Below, in pieces: positions 52,269 through 62,113 of a DNA stretch of 64,000 nucleotides. Location of the stretch: assembly GCA_047601665.1 (NCBI GenBank), contig JASGIT010000001.1, positions 124,001 through 188,000 on the forward strand, written 5' to 3'. The first letter of the stretch is position 1. Every line of letters begins with the position of its first letter. This stretch comes from JASGIT01 sp047601665 (GTDB lineage: Bacteria; Pseudomonadota; Gammaproteobacteria; Burkholderiales; Burkholderiaceae_C). A program made the position numbers and the translations under genes. A model generated the notes under the pieces. That model worked only from the letters and a program-made list of their open reading frames with translations. It ran no database searches and had not been told where the DNA came from.

Positions 52269-53466
52269 ACCTGGAAACGGCTGTGAGCGCTGCGGCGGCC
52301 AGCGCTAGCGGCACGAAGGACACCCACAGCACCACGTTCCAGCCGTAGGCGGACAGCAACCCGCCGGACGAGAACGAGCCCACCGCCATCAGGCCGAACA
52401 CGATGAAGTCGTTGAGCGACTGCACGCGCGTCTTCTCCTCGGGCCGGTGGCATTCGAGCACCAGCGCGGACGCGCCGAGAAAGCCGAAATTCCAGCCCAG
52501 CCCCAACAGGACCAGCGTGGCCCAGAAATGCGCCACGTCGATGCCGCCCAGCCCGACGGCGGCGGCCAGCGCGGTCAAGGCCAGGCCCGCGGCGGCCATG
52601 CGCCCCGCGCCGAACCGCGTGATCAGATGGCCCGTGAAAAAGCTGGGCGCGTACATGGCGATCACGTGCCATTGCAGGCCCAGGTTGGACGACGCCTGCG
52701 AATGCCCGCACAGGTGCATGGCCAGCGGCGCGGCGGTCATCAGGAAGTTCATCAGCATGTACGACACCGCGCCGCTGACGGCCGCGGCGACGAAGCGCGG
52801 CTGGCGCGCGATCACCGGGAGCGGGCGCCCGCCGGCCACTTCCGCCGCCGTGGGCCCGGGCAGCTTCACCCCCCGCAGGACGAGCGCCGACACCGCCGCC
52901 ACCGCCGCCTGCGCCAGGAAGGTGGCGGCGAACAGGTGCGGCGGCCACCAGTCCATCGTCCAGGTCACCAGCTGCGGCCCTACCACCCCGGCGGCCACGC
53001 CCCCGGCCATGACGAGTGACAGCGCGCGTGCCCGCCGCTGCGGCTCCACGCCATCGGCGGCGGCGAAGCGGAACGACAGCACCACGGCCGCATAGCTGCC
53101 GCCGAAGAAAGTCGCCAGGCAGAACAGCCAGAACCAGCCCAGGACGACGGCGCCCATGGCCAGCAGGCCGGCGAGCACGCCCGCGCCCGTCCCCGCCAGG
53201 AAGGCGGCGCGCCGGCCATGGCGGCGGGTGATGGCGCCCACGGGCAGGATGCACGCGGCCATGCCCACCACGAAGATGGAAATGGGCAGGGTCGCCAGCA
53301 GGGGCGTGGGCGCCAGTTGGTCCCCGACGATGGCGCCGGTGGCATAGACCACCACCGAATTGGCGCACGCCAGCGCCTGGGCGAAGGCCAGCCGCCAGAT
53401 GTTGCCGCGCTGGGCCTGGGCGGGCAGCGCGGAGGATGCGGGGCTGGAGGTGCTGTTATTTGTCAT
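52243..53466 (-). CDS. MFS transporter
   Basis: 407 aa with about 12 membrane helices. The ATG at 53466 (MTNNSTSSPASSALPAQ) overlaps the stop of the cupin gene by 4 bp, so this start is preferred over the long upstream extension. IFVVGMAACILPVGAITRRHGRR is the loop 2-3 signature of MFS proteins (split motif: GAITRRHGRRAAF). Substrate unknown. It forms a small operon with the cupin protein, probably under the divergent LysR regulator. Confidence 0.88.
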   Translation of the reverse strand: MTNNSTSSPASSALPAQAQRGNIWRLAFAQALACANSVVVYATGAIVGDQLAPTPLLATLPISIFVVGMAACILPVGAITRRHGRRAAFLAGTGAGVLAGLLAMGAVVLGWFWLFCLATFFGGSYAAVVLSFRFAAADGVEPQRRARALSLVMAGGVAAGVVGPQLVTWTMDWWPPHLFAATFLAQAAVAAVSALVLRGVKLPGPTAAEVAGGRPLPVIARQPRFVAAAVSGAVSYMLMNFLMTAAPLAMHLCGHSQASSNLGLQWHVIAMYAPSFFTGHLITRFGAGRMAAAGLALTALAAAVGLGGIDVAHFWATLVLLGLGWNFGFLGASALVLECHRPEEKTRVQSLNDFIVFGLMAVGSFSSGGLLSAYGWNVVLWVSFVPLALAAAALTAVSRFNTGSNRR

Positions 53467-54125
53467 GGTGCCAATGAGGAAAGGTGCCCGGTCTTGAGGT
53501 ACACGGTCGCCCCGGTGTCGCCCGCGGCCCATGCAGGGTACGCGCCGGGCGGCAGGCGGAGCCAGCTGCCGGGTGCGTACCGCTGCTCGCCCGCATACAG
53601 AGAGCCCTCCAGCACCAGTATCTCCGCACCCCCAGCCTGCCCGAAGCCAACGCAGGCGCCCGCCGCCAGGCGCTCCAGGGACACCTGTTCTGCCTGGCCG
53701 GCAAACAGCGGGCAGGAGGCCCGCCCGTCCCGCAGGGTCCACAGGGCGGCGTCGCGGGTGTCGATGCGCACACGCTGGTGCTCACCGGGGCACATCTGCC
53801 AGAGCTTGACGAAGAGCACCGCCCCTTCATCGCTGGCGGGCTGGTGGCTGGAGCCGGGCGGGCTGCGCAGGTACCAGCCCGCCGGGTAATCGACGCCCTC
53901 TTCGGAAAAAGTGCCGGAGAGCACCAGGATTTCCTCACCGCCAGGGTGCTGGTGGCGCGGGAAATGCGAGCCCGGCGCATAGCGCACGATGCTGGTCGCC
54001 CGCGCCGCCTCGCCGCCCAGCCGGTCGAGCATCACGCGCTGGACGCCCGGTTGCGGGGAGGCCACCCATTGGTACTGGTGCGGCAACACCACCGCGCACT
54101 GCGAAAAATCAGCGTTAACGAGCAT
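53463..54125 (-). CDS. ChrR-like double-cupin protein
   Basis: 220 aa with two cupin repeats. The first has the metal-binding pattern FPRHQHPGGEEILVLSGTF and YPAGWYLRSPPGSSH, residues about 55-95. The second, GGAEILVLEGSLYAGEQ and YAPGSWLRLPPG, has lost its first His pair. This matches ChrR-type cupins (the C-terminal part of the anti-sigma factor ChrR) without the zinc-binding N-terminal domain. Role unknown; oxidative-stress or metal links are possible. First gene of a two-gene operon with the MFS transporter. Confidence 0.82.
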   Translation of the reverse strand: MLVNADFSQCAVVLPHQYQWVASPQPGVQRVMLDRLGGEAARATSIVRYAPGSHFPRHQHPGGEEILVLSGTFSEEGVDYPAGWYLRSPPGSSHQPASDEGAVLFVKLWQMCPGEHQRVRIDTRDAALWTLRDGRASCPLFAGQAEQVSLERLAAGACVGFGQAGGAEILVLEGSLYAGEQRYAPGSWLRLPPGAYPAWAAGDTGATVYLKTGHLSSLAP

Positions 54126-54270
54126 GGGGCTGAGAGGGATGGACGGTGCGGCAGGTAGAAAAACAATTTCTTCCTTACCACTGGGCGGATGGAGGCCCGA
54201 TTCTTTCGCTTTTCCCCACCCTGAACAAACGAGATAAAGTTTTCTTCACTGAAAGAAAATCTTTGCAGAA

Positions 54271-55191
54271 ATGAAGATGCCCAGCCACCTGAACGCCTTG
54301 CGGGCCTTTGAAGCCAGCGCCCGCCACCAGAGCTTTTCGGCGGCGGCGGCGGAACTCCACGTCACCCCCGCCGCCGTGGGGCAGCTGGTACGCAGCCTGG
54401 AGGAATGGCTGGGCGCGCCCCTGTTCCTGCGCCAGCCCGGCGGGCGCAGCCGCCTGCTGGCCACGGAGGCCGCCTTGCGCGCCCTGCCCGAAATCCGGGC
54501 GGGCTTCGACCGTTTGCAGGCCGGCCTGGAGCGGCTGCGGGAAGACGCCGCCGGCGGGGTGCTCACGGTCACCGTCAGCCCGGCCTTCGCCGCCAAGTGG
54601 CTGCTGCCGCGGTTCGAGCGCTTCCAGGCCGCATGCCCGGACACGGACGTGCGCCTCGAAACCCACCTCAAGCCGGTGGACTTCGTGGCGCAGCAGGTGG
54701 ACATCGGCGTGCGCTACGGCGCGGGCGCCTGGCCGGGGCTGGCGGCGGACAAGCTGATGGACGAGGAGATGTACCCGGTGTGCGCGCCCGCGCTGCTGCG
54801 GCAAGGCCCGCCGCTGCGCGTGCCCGGCGACCTCCGGCACGCCACCTTGATCCACGACCTGTCGATGGACGGCCACGCCGGCTTTCCCACCTGGGAGCTG
54901 TGGCTGCGCCAAGCCGCCGTGGCGGGCGTGGCAACGGCACGCGGCCTGCGCATCAACAACTCCGCGGCGGTGCTGCAGGCGGCAGCCGAAGGCCGGGGCG
55001 TCGCGCTCGCCCGCAGCGTCATGGCACGCGACGACCTGGCGGCGGGCCGGGTGGTGCGGCTCTTTCCGGACATCCGGTGCGCGTCGGAACTGGCCTATTA
55101 CGTCGTGTACCGGGCGGAGCGCGCCGGCTCGCCCAGGCTGCGGGCTTTCCGGGACTGGCTGCTGCGGGAAGCGGCCCTTCAAAATAGTTAG
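54271..55191 (+). CDS. LysR-family regulator (GcvA-like)
   Basis: 306 aa. The helix-turn-helix is LNALRAFEASARHQSFSAAA with ELHVTPAAVGQLVRSLEEWL, as in GcvA-type LysR proteins. The effector domain follows from LTVTVSPAFAAKWLLPRFERF, with VDIGVRYGAGAWPGL and a C-terminal FRDWLLREA. It is divergent from the cupin/MFS operon, the expected target. ATG at 54271 or 54277. Confidence 0.92.
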   Translation: MKMPSHLNALRAFEASARHQSFSAAAAELHVTPAAVGQLVRSLEEWLGAPLFLRQPGGRSRLLATEAALRALPEIRAGFDRLQAGLERLREDAAGGVLTVTVSPAFAAKWLLPRFERFQAACPDTDVRLETHLKPVDFVAQQVDIGVRYGAGAWPGLAADKLMDEEMYPVCAPALLRQGPPLRVPGDLRHATLIHDLSMDGHAGFPTWELWLRQAAVAGVATARGLRINNSAAVLQAAAEGRGVALARSVMARDDLAAGRVVRLFPDIRCASELAYYVVYRAERAGSPRLRAFRDWLLREAALQNS

Positions 55192-55192
55192 G

Positions 55193-55250
55193 GGCCAAAT
55201 CGGCCCCCAGCCCTTTCCAGTCAAGCGCTGGCAGCTATCAAAACTGATAG
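55193..55250 (+). repeat. Dispersed palindromic repeat, copy 3
   Basis: GGCCAAATCGGCCCCCAGCC, then CTTTCCAGTCAAGCGCTGGC and AGCTATCAAAACTGATAG. It has both blocks of the family and lies between the convergent ends of the LysR gene and dctA. Confidence 0.8.
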
Positions 55251-55254
55251 CCGA

Positions 55255-56583
55255 TCAGGCCGATACCCCGACCGGCAGGTCGTCCACGTCGGCGATCTTG
55301 CCGTCCAGCGCGGCGTTGAGGCGGGTGTAGTCCAGGTCCTTTTCCCACTTCGACACCACCACGGCGGCCACGGCGTTGCCCATGAAGTTGGTCAGCGAGC
55401 GGCATTCGCTCATGAAGCGGTCCACGCCCAGGATCAGCGCCATGCCGGCCACCGGCACCTCCGGCACCACGGCCAGCGTGGCGGCCAGGGTGATGAAGCC
55501 CGCGCCAGTCACGCCCGCCGCGCCCTTGGAGCTGAGCATGGCCACGAACAGCAGCGCGATCTCGTGGCCCAGCGTCAGGTGGGTGTTGGTGGCCTGGGCG
55601 ATGAACAGCGCGGCCAGCGTCATGTAGATGTTGGTGCCGTCCAGGTTGAACGAATAGCCCGTGGGCACGACCAGGCCCACCACGGACTTGCCGCAGCCGG
55701 CCTTTTCCATCTTCTCCATCAGCGACGGCAGGGCCGATTCGGACGACGAAGTGCCCAGCACCAGCAGCAGTTCCGCCTTCAGGTAGCGCGCCAGCTTCAG
55801 CACCGAGAAGCCGCACAGCCGCGCCACGATGCCGAGGATGACCACCACGAACAGCAGCGAGGTGATGTAGAACGAGCCCACCAGCCACGCCAGGTTGGCC
55901 AGCGAGCCGATGCCGTACTTGCCGATGGTGAACGCCATGGCGCCGAACGCGCCCAGCGGGGCCGCCTTCATGAGGATGTGCACCAGCCGGAAGACGGGGT
56001 TGGTGAGCGCCTCCAGGAACCGCAGCACCGGCTTGCCCGCCTCGCCCGACAGCGCGAGCGAGATGCCGAACAGCACCGCCACGAACAGCACCTGCAGGAT
56101 GTTGTCGCCCACGAAGGGGCTCACCAGCGTCTTGGGGATGATGTCCGTCACGAAGCCGATCAGCGACATGTCGTGCGACTTGGCGATGTAGCCCTTGACC
56201 GAGTTCTGGTCCAGGTCGGCCACGTTGATGTTCATGCCCGCGCCGGGCTGCACCGCGTGGGCCACGAGCATCCCCACGATCAGCGCCAGCGTGGAGAAGA
56301 ACAGGAAGTACGCCATCGTCTTGATGAACACGCGGCCCACCGTGCGCAGCTCCGTCATGCCCGCGATGCCGGTCACGATGGTCAGGAAGATCACCGGCGC
56401 GATGATCATCTTCACCAGGCTCACGAAGGCGTCGCCCAACGGCTTGAACTTGGCGGCCAGCACCGGCTCGAACTGCCCCAGCAGCACGCCGCAGATGATG
56501 GCGAAGACGACCTGGAAGTACAGCTGGCGGTACAGCGGCACACGCGCGGCGGGCGCGGCGCTGGGGCTCGGGGTGGGCAGCAT
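55255..56583 (-). CDS. dctA: DctA, C4-dicarboxylate/proton symporter
   Basis: 442 aa, a DAACS-family carrier for succinate, fumarate and malate in the inner membrane. Family motifs are LYFQVVFAIICGVLLG, MIIAPVIFLTIVTGIAGM, the serine-rich hairpin LGTSSSESALPSLMEK, VPTGYSFNLDGTNIYM and FMSECRSLTNFMGNAVA with the conserved Asn. The ATG at 56583 has AGGAGA before it. A sensor kinase with a DctB-like input domain and a response regulator are encoded just upstream on the other strand. Confidence 0.96.
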   Translation of the reverse strand: MLPTPSPSAAPAARVPLYRQLYFQVVFAIICGVLLGQFEPVLAAKFKPLGDAFVSLVKMIIAPVIFLTIVTGIAGMTELRTVGRVFIKTMAYFLFFSTLALIVGMLVAHAVQPGAGMNINVADLDQNSVKGYIAKSHDMSLIGFVTDIIPKTLVSPFVGDNILQVLFVAVLFGISLALSGEAGKPVLRFLEALTNPVFRLVHILMKAAPLGAFGAMAFTIGKYGIGSLANLAWLVGSFYITSLLFVVVILGIVARLCGFSVLKLARYLKAELLLVLGTSSSESALPSLMEKMEKAGCGKSVVGLVVPTGYSFNLDGTNIYMTLAALFIAQATNTHLTLGHEIALLFVAMLSSKGAAGVTGAGFITLAATLAVVPEVPVAGMALILGVDRFMSECRSLTNFMGNAVAAVVVSKWEKDLDYTRLNAALDGKIADVDDLPVGVSA

Positions 56584-56720
56584 GGCAATGTCTCCTGAAA
56601 GGGAAGTTTGTGTAAAGGTTTGGATTGGACTGTATGCCACGAAGTTCGCCCATAGCCTATTGGTAGTAGGCGGCGGCAGGCGGGCCGTGTCGCCCGCGCC
56701 ACGGCCCCATACTCGCGCCC

Positions 56721-59387
56721 ATGCGTTCGCTGCGCCGCCACCGCCTGTTCCTCATCGTGCTCGCCATCGCCAGCGGCATGGCGCTGGCGATGTGGGCGGC
56801 GGAACATTTCGCGCGCCAGCGCGCCCTGCAGCAGGAGGCCGACCTGGTGCGTCGCCAGCTGGGCCTGTACGCGCAGGCCCTGCAGCAGCGCATCGACCGC
56901 TACCGCGTGCTGCCCCAGCTGCTGGCGCTGGACGCGGAACTGCGCGACGCCGTCTCCCACCCCTTGAGCGCGCAGGACGTGGAGCGCCTCAACCGCAAGC
57001 TGGAACGCGCCAACGGCGCGAGCCAGTCCTCCACCCTCACCCTCATCGACCGCCACGGCGTGGCGCTGGCCGCGAGCAACTGGCATGACCGGCACAGCAA
57101 CGTGGGCGTGGACTACAGCTTCCGCCCCTACGTGCAGCAGGCGCTGGCGCATGGCCAGGGGTACTTCCACGGCATCGGGGTGACCACGGGCGTGGCGGGC
57201 TACTTCCTCTCGCAGGCCATGTTCGACGCGCAGGGCGCGGTGCAGGGCATCGTGGTCATCAAGATCGACCTCGACGACCTGGAGCGCGAATGGCCGCAGA
57301 CGCCCGACATCGTGCTGGCGTCGGACACGCACGGCGTGACCTTCCTGGCCAGCCGCGACGCATGGCGCTACCGGCTGCTGAAGCCGCTGACCGACGCCGA
57401 ACGCCAGCAATTGCAAGCCACGCGCCAGTACGCCGACCGCACGCTGACGCCGCTGCGCTACCGGCGGCAGGAGGACATGGGCCCGGGCGGCGCCATCGTC
57501 CAGGCCCAGGACCCCGCAGTGCCGGGCCGCCTGCTCTGGCAGACCCTGGCCCTGGAGGACAACGGCTGGACGCTGCACCTGCTGCACGACACCCAGGCCG
57601 CCACGTCCGCCGGGCGCGCGGCGGCCATCGCGGCGGCGGGTGCCTGGCTGGCGCTGGCGCTGCTGGTGCTGTTTGTGCAGCAGAGGCGCCGCGTAAGCGC
57701 CATCCGCCAGCGCAGCCGGCAGGAGCTGGAAGCCGTGCTGCAGCAGCACGCGCGCGAAATGCGCACCGCGCAGGACGCCATCGTGCAGGCCGCGCGGCAG
57801 GCACAGGAGAGCGAGCAGGGCCTGTCGCGCAGCCTCGCGCACCTGCCGCAGGGCGTGGTGGTGATCGACGCCCGGCTGGAACTGGTGTCCTGGAATGCCC
57901 GCTACGCGGAGCTGTTCCGCTTCCCGCCCGAGCTGCTGCGCCCGGGCCGCCCCATCGCGGACCTGTTCCGCCACAACGCGCGGCGCGGCCTGCTCGGCCC
58001 CGGCCCCATCGAAGAAGCCATCGAGCGCCGCCTGAACCACCTGCGCAGCGGCAAGCCCCACCTGCGCGAAAGCGAGAAGGACGACGGCACGGTGCTCGAA
58101 ATCCGCGGCACCCCGCTGCCCGACGGCGGCTTCGTCACCAGCTACGCCGACATCACCAGCTACAAGAACGCCGCGCGCGAACTGCGCTCGCTGGCCGACG
58201 CGCTGGAGCACCGCATCGCCGAGCGCACGCGCGACCTCGACCAGGCCCGGCGCGAGGCCGAGAACGCCAACCGCTACAAGACCCGCTTCGTCGCCGCCGC
58301 CGTGCACGACCTGCTGCAGCCGCTGAACGCGGCGCGCATGTTCGTCTCGGTGCTGCGCGGCCACCTGAGCGACGACGCCAGCCTGCGCGCCGCCGACCAC
58401 GTGGAAGGCGCGCTGGCCGCGCAGGATGCCATCCTGGCGAGCCTGCTCGACATCTCGCGCATGGAGTCGGGCCAGCTGCGGCCCCAGGTGCGCGACTTCG
58501 CGCTCGCGCCGCTGCTGGAGGCGCTGGTGCGCGAATTCGGCATCATCGCCCACGGGCGCGGGCTGGAGCTGCGCGGCGTGCCCTGTTCCGCCACCGTGCG
58601 CAGCGACGAAGCCCTGCTGCGCCGCGTGCTGCAAAACTACCTGTCCAACGCCGTGCGCTACACCCGGCAGGGCCGCATCCTGCTGGGCTGCCGGCGCGAC
58701 GGGGAGCACCTGCGCATCGAGGTGCACGACCAGGGCCCCGGCATTCCCGAAGCCTTGCAGCGCGAGATCTACGAGGAATTCCGCCGCCTGCAGGACGGCA
58801 ACGGCCGCGGCGGCGACCGGGGCGCGGGCCTGGGCCTGGCGATCGTCGAGCGCATCGGGCGCGTGCTGCGCCACCCCATCGGCCTGCGCTCGCAGGTGGG
58901 GCGCGGCAGCGTGTTCTGGGTGCGCGTGCCGCTGGGCGACCCTGCCGCCGTGACCGCCCCCGCCCCGCCCGCCGTGGCCCATGAAGACGGCGACAACCCG
59001 CTGCACGGGGCCGTGTGCTGGTGCCTGGACGACGATCCGCGCGCCTGCGAAGCCATGCGCGCCCTGCTGCAGCGCTGGGCCTGCGCCGTGCCCGTGGCGG
59101 GCGGCCCGCCCGAGGCGCTGGCGGCGGCCCGCGCCGGCGAGGCGCCGCAGATCGTGCTGCTGGACGTGCGCATGGGCTCCGTGCACGGCCCGCACCTGTA
59201 CGCCCGGCTGTGCGAGCTGTGGGGCCAGAGCCCGCCGCTCATCCTGGTCACCGCCGAAAGCGACGAGGCGCTGCGCCACGAGGCCGCGGACAACGGCTGG
59301 GGCCTCATCCCCAAGCCCGTGCGCGCGGCGGCGCTGCGCGCGCTCATGAGCCAGATGCTGCTGCGCTCTCGGGCTCCAGGCTCTTGA
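56721..59387 (+). CDS. Hybrid sensor histidine kinase with DctB-like periplasmic domain
   Basis: 888 aa. TM1 at about 8-25, then a periplasmic double-Cache domain to about 300 with RPYVQQAL and GVAGYFLSQAM, resembling the C4-dicarboxylate sensor DctB, then TM2 at about 305-325. A PAS domain follows (GVVVIDARLELVSWNARYAE). HisKA has VHDLLQPLNAARMF, phospho-acceptor His near 528. The ATPase domain has LQNYLSNAVRYT and RGAGLGLAIV. The C-terminal receiver has Asp in IVLLDVRMG near residue 815. Divergent from dctA and convergent with a NarL-type regulator; likely controls dicarboxylate uptake. Its end overlaps the regulator gene by 44 bp. Confidence 0.92.
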   Translation: MRSLRRHRLFLIVLAIASGMALAMWAAEHFARQRALQQEADLVRRQLGLYAQALQQRIDRYRVLPQLLALDAELRDAVSHPLSAQDVERLNRKLERANGASQSSTLTLIDRHGVALAASNWHDRHSNVGVDYSFRPYVQQALAHGQGYFHGIGVTTGVAGYFLSQAMFDAQGAVQGIVVIKIDLDDLEREWPQTPDIVLASDTHGVTFLASRDAWRYRLLKPLTDAERQQLQATRQYADRTLTPLRYRRQEDMGPGGAIVQAQDPAVPGRLLWQTLALEDNGWTLHLLHDTQAATSAGRAAAIAAAGAWLALALLVLFVQQRRRVSAIRQRSRQELEAVLQQHAREMRTAQDAIVQAARQAQESEQGLSRSLAHLPQGVVVIDARLELVSWNARYAELFRFPPELLRPGRPIADLFRHNARRGLLGPGPIEEAIERRLNHLRSGKPHLRESEKDDGTVLEIRGTPLPDGGFVTSYADITSYKNAARELRSLADALEHRIAERTRDLDQARREAENANRYKTRFVAAAVHDLLQPLNAARMFVSVLRGHLSDDASLRAADHVEGALAAQDAILASLLDISRMESGQLRPQVRDFALAPLLEALVREFGIIAHGRGLELRGVPCSATVRSDEALLRRVLQNYLSNAVRYTRQGRILLGCRRDGEHLRIEVHDQGPGIPEALQREIYEEFRRLQDGNGRGGDRGAGLGLAIVERIGRVLRHPIGLRSQVGRGSVFWVRVPLGDPAAVTAPAPPAVAHEDGDNPLHGAVCWCLDDDPRACEAMRALLQRWACAVPVAGGPPEALAAARAGEAPQIVLLDVRMGSVHGPHLYARLCELWGQSPPLILVTAESDEALRHEAADNGWGLIPKPVRAAALRALMSQMLLRSRAPGS

Positions 59388-59991
59388 CCAGGACGGCCGC
59401 CTGCGTGCGGCTGACGCACTCCAGCTTCTTGAGGATGGCGGTGACGTGCACCTTCACCGTGTTCTCGGCCAGGCCCAGTTCGTGGGCGATCTGCTTGTTG
59501 AGCAGCCCGTCCGCCAGGCACAGCAGCACGCGGAACTGCTGCGGCGTCAGGCTGGCCAGCCGGGCCGCCAGCGCCGCATCGGCATCCGAGCGCTCCGCCG
59601 CCATGGGCGGGAACCAGGTGCCGCCCTCCAGCACCTCCCGCACGGCGATGGCAATCGTGTCGACCGGCGCGGACTTGGGGATGAACCCCGCCGCGCCGAA
59701 CTGCTGCGCGCGGCGTATCACGCGCGGGTGGTCGTTGGACGAAATCACCACCACCGGCACGCCGGGGTATTCGCCGCGCACATGCAGCAGAGCCGAGAAG
59801 CCGCGCGCGCCGGGCATGTTCAGGTCGAGCAGCGCCAGTTCCACCCCGGGGTGCGCGGCCAACGCCTCGCCCAGCGTGGCGGCGCTGGCGGCCTCCAGCA
59901 CGCGGTAGTCCGGCAGCGATTCGCGCAGCACCTGCATCACGGCGGCGCGCATCAAGGGGTGGTCGTCGGCAACGAGCAACAGTGGGGACAT
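59344..59991 (-). CDS. NarL/FixJ-type response regulator
   Basis: 215 aa. Receiver domain: LLLVADDHPLMRAAVM, phospho-acceptor Asp in LALLDLNMPGARG and Lys in GFIPKS. LuxR-type helix-turn-helix: LTPQQFRVLLCLADGLLNKQ and LGLAENTVKVHVTAILKKL. The ATG at 59991 is taken because it directly starts the receiver fold. It is encoded tail-to-tail with the hybrid kinase, sharing 44 bp. As the only regulator nearby it is the probable partner, with dctA as a likely target. Confidence 0.9.
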   Translation of the reverse strand: MSPLLLVADDHPLMRAAVMQVLRESLPDYRVLEAASAATLGEALAAHPGVELALLDLNMPGARGFSALLHVRGEYPGVPVVVISSNDHPRVIRRAQQFGAAGFIPKSAPVDTIAIAVREVLEGGTWFPPMAAERSDADAALAARLASLTPQQFRVLLCLADGLLNKQIAHELGLAENTVKVHVTAILKKLECVSRTQAAVLVKSLEPESAAASGS

Positions 59992-60070
59992 GGCGCGGAA
60001 GTATGCGCCTTGCCGCCCCCCGGCCCCAGGCGTATCGTTGCACCCCATTACAACCACACTCCAGGCTCAT

Positions 60071-61996
60071 ATGCCATCCTCCGAAGCGAACGGGGCCGCC
60101 GAGGGCTCCGCCAACAACCATCGCCGCGGAGGCCACCAGCACGGCCTGGCCGCGCTCACCCTGGGGGCGATCGGCGTCGTGTTTGGCGACATCGGCACCA
60201 GCCCGCTCTACACGGTCAAGGAGATCTTCGAGCCCGCCACCCACGTGCCGCTGGACTCGCTCCACATCATCGGCGCGGTGTCGGTGATCTTCTGGGCGCT
60301 GATGCTCGTGGTCACGCTCAAGTACGTCATCCTGATCCTGCGCGCCGACAACCACGGCGAAGGCGGCGGCCTGGCCCTGACCGCGCTGGCCGCCAGCGCC
60401 ACGCACAGCCGCCCGCGCCTGCGCACCACGCTGCTGCTGCTGGGCGTGTTCGGCGCCACGCTGTTCTATGGCGACAGCGTCATCACCCCCGCCATCTCGG
60501 TGCTGAGCGCCGTGGAGGGCGTGGAGCTGATCACCCCCGGGCTCAAGCCCTACGTGATACCGATATCGGTGGTCATCCTCTTCGGGCTGTTCGTGGTGCA
60601 GCGCAAGGGCACCAGCGTGGTGGGCAAGCTGTTCGGCCCCATCATCGTGCTGTGGTTCGTGATGCTGGCCGTGATCGGCGTGGTCCACATCGCGCAGCAG
60701 CCCGGCATCCTGGCCGCGCTCAACCCGCTGTACGGCCTGCGCTTCCTGGCCGACCGGGGCTGGCACCTGTTCGCGGCCATGGGCGCCATCGTGCTCGCGC
60801 TGACCGGGGGCGAGGCGCTGTACGCCGACATGGGCCACTTCGGGCGCAAGCCCATCCAGCTGGCCTGGAGCGGGCTGGTGCTGCCCGCGCTGGCGCTGAA
60901 CTACATGGGCCAGGGCGCCATGCTGATGGGCGACCCGCGCACCATCGAAAGCCCGTTCTACCGCCTGTTCCCCGCCAGCTTCGTGCCGGCGGTGGTGGTG
61001 CTGGCCACGCTGGCGGCCATCATCGCGTCGCAGGCGGTGATCTCGGGCGCGTACTCCATGACCAAGCAGGCCATCCAGCTGGGTTTCCTGCCGCGCATGA
61101 AGGTCAAGTACACCTCGGCGCGCGAGGCGGGCCAGATCTACATGCCCGCCGTGAACTGGCTGCTGCTGGCGGGCGTGATCGCGGCGGTGCTGGGCTTCAA
61201 GAGCTCGTCGGCGCTGGCCTCGGCCTACGGCATCGCGGTCACGCTGACCATGCTCATCACCACCGTGCTCACCTTCTTCGTGGTGCGCGACGGCTGGCGC
61301 CTGCCCTCGCCGCTGGCGCTGGGGGCCACGGCGTTCTTCATCGTCATCGACGTGCTGCTGGTGTCGGGCTGCGCGGTGAAGTTCTTCGACGGCGGCTGGT
61401 TCCCGCTCACGCTCGGCCTGCTGCTGTTCGTGCTGATGAGCACCTGGAAGCGCGGGCGCGAAATCCTGTTCGACAACATCCGCAAGGAGGGGCTGGAGCT
61501 CCTGCCCTTCATCGAGAGCCTGCAGGGCCAGGGCATCCACATCGCCGAGCGCACCGCCGTCTACATGGTGGCCGACCCGACCATCGTGCCGCCCGCGCTG
61601 CTGCACAACTTCAAGCACAACCAGGTGCTGCACGCGCGCAACGTCCTGCTGAACGTGACCTTCAGCGAAGTGCCCTGGGTGCCCATGAACCAGCGCGTGA
61701 AGGTGGAACCGCTGGGCCACAACTTCTGGCACGTGACGATGCACTACGGCTTCATGAACGTGCCCGACGTGCCCAAGGCGCTGCCGCTGGCCGCCACGGC
61801 GGGGCTGAAGATCGACCTGTTCGAGACCTCGTTCTTCCTGAGCCGCGCCACCGTCATCTCCACCCCCGGCGACGGCATGGCCGACTGGCGCGAGAAGTTC
61901 TTCGCCGCCATGTACCGCAACGCGGGCAGCATGGCCGAATACTTCAAGCTGCCGGGCAACAACGTGGTGGAGTTCGGCGAGCGGGTGGAAATCTGA
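60071..61996 (+). CDS. kup: Kup, low-affinity K+ uptake transporter
   Basis: 641 aa, a KUP/HAK-type K+:H+ symporter. Start region GLAALTLGAIGVVFGDIGTSPLYTVKE (motif GDIGTSPLY) is diagnostic, followed by RADNHGEGGGLALTAL, FGATLFYGDSVITPAISVL and GGEALYADMGHFG. About 12 membrane helices are followed by a cytoplasmic C-terminal domain. The ATG at 60071 is preferred; upstream in-frame codons from 59990 overlap the divergent regulator gene start. Together with kdp it gives the organism both a high- and a low-affinity K+ system in this window. Confidence 0.96.
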   Translation: MPSSEANGAAEGSANNHRRGGHQHGLAALTLGAIGVVFGDIGTSPLYTVKEIFEPATHVPLDSLHIIGAVSVIFWALMLVVTLKYVILILRADNHGEGGGLALTALAASATHSRPRLRTTLLLLGVFGATLFYGDSVITPAISVLSAVEGVELITPGLKPYVIPISVVILFGLFVVQRKGTSVVGKLFGPIIVLWFVMLAVIGVVHIAQQPGILAALNPLYGLRFLADRGWHLFAAMGAIVLALTGGEALYADMGHFGRKPIQLAWSGLVLPALALNYMGQGAMLMGDPRTIESPFYRLFPASFVPAVVVLATLAAIIASQAVISGAYSMTKQAIQLGFLPRMKVKYTSAREAGQIYMPAVNWLLLAGVIAAVLGFKSSSALASAYGIAVTLTMLITTVLTFFVVRDGWRLPSPLALGATAFFIVIDVLLVSGCAVKFFDGGWFPLTLGLLLFVLMSTWKRGREILFDNIRKEGLELLPFIESLQGQGIHIAERTAVYMVADPTIVPPALLHNFKHNQVLHARNVLLNVTFSEVPWVPMNQRVKVEPLGHNFWHVTMHYGFMNVPDVPKALPLAATAGLKIDLFETSFFLSRATVISTPGDGMADWREKFFAAMYRNAGSMAEYFKLPGNNVVEFGERVEI

Positions 61997-62113
61997 ACTA
62001 TGTGCTTTTTCGTATGAGCACAATTGAATGACACAAAAACAACAACCGTGTCACTGGTGGGGATAACCCTGTAATAATTATCACGAAACCGTTTTTTTCT
62101 ATAGGAGTTCCCC

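Noticed and set aside
56421..62023. Antisense open frames of 952 and 1084 codons opposite the hybrid kinase and kup
   Set aside because: Composition (HQ, HV, RR-rich) is that of reverse-strand translation of GC-rich genes; the real genes there are unambiguous.
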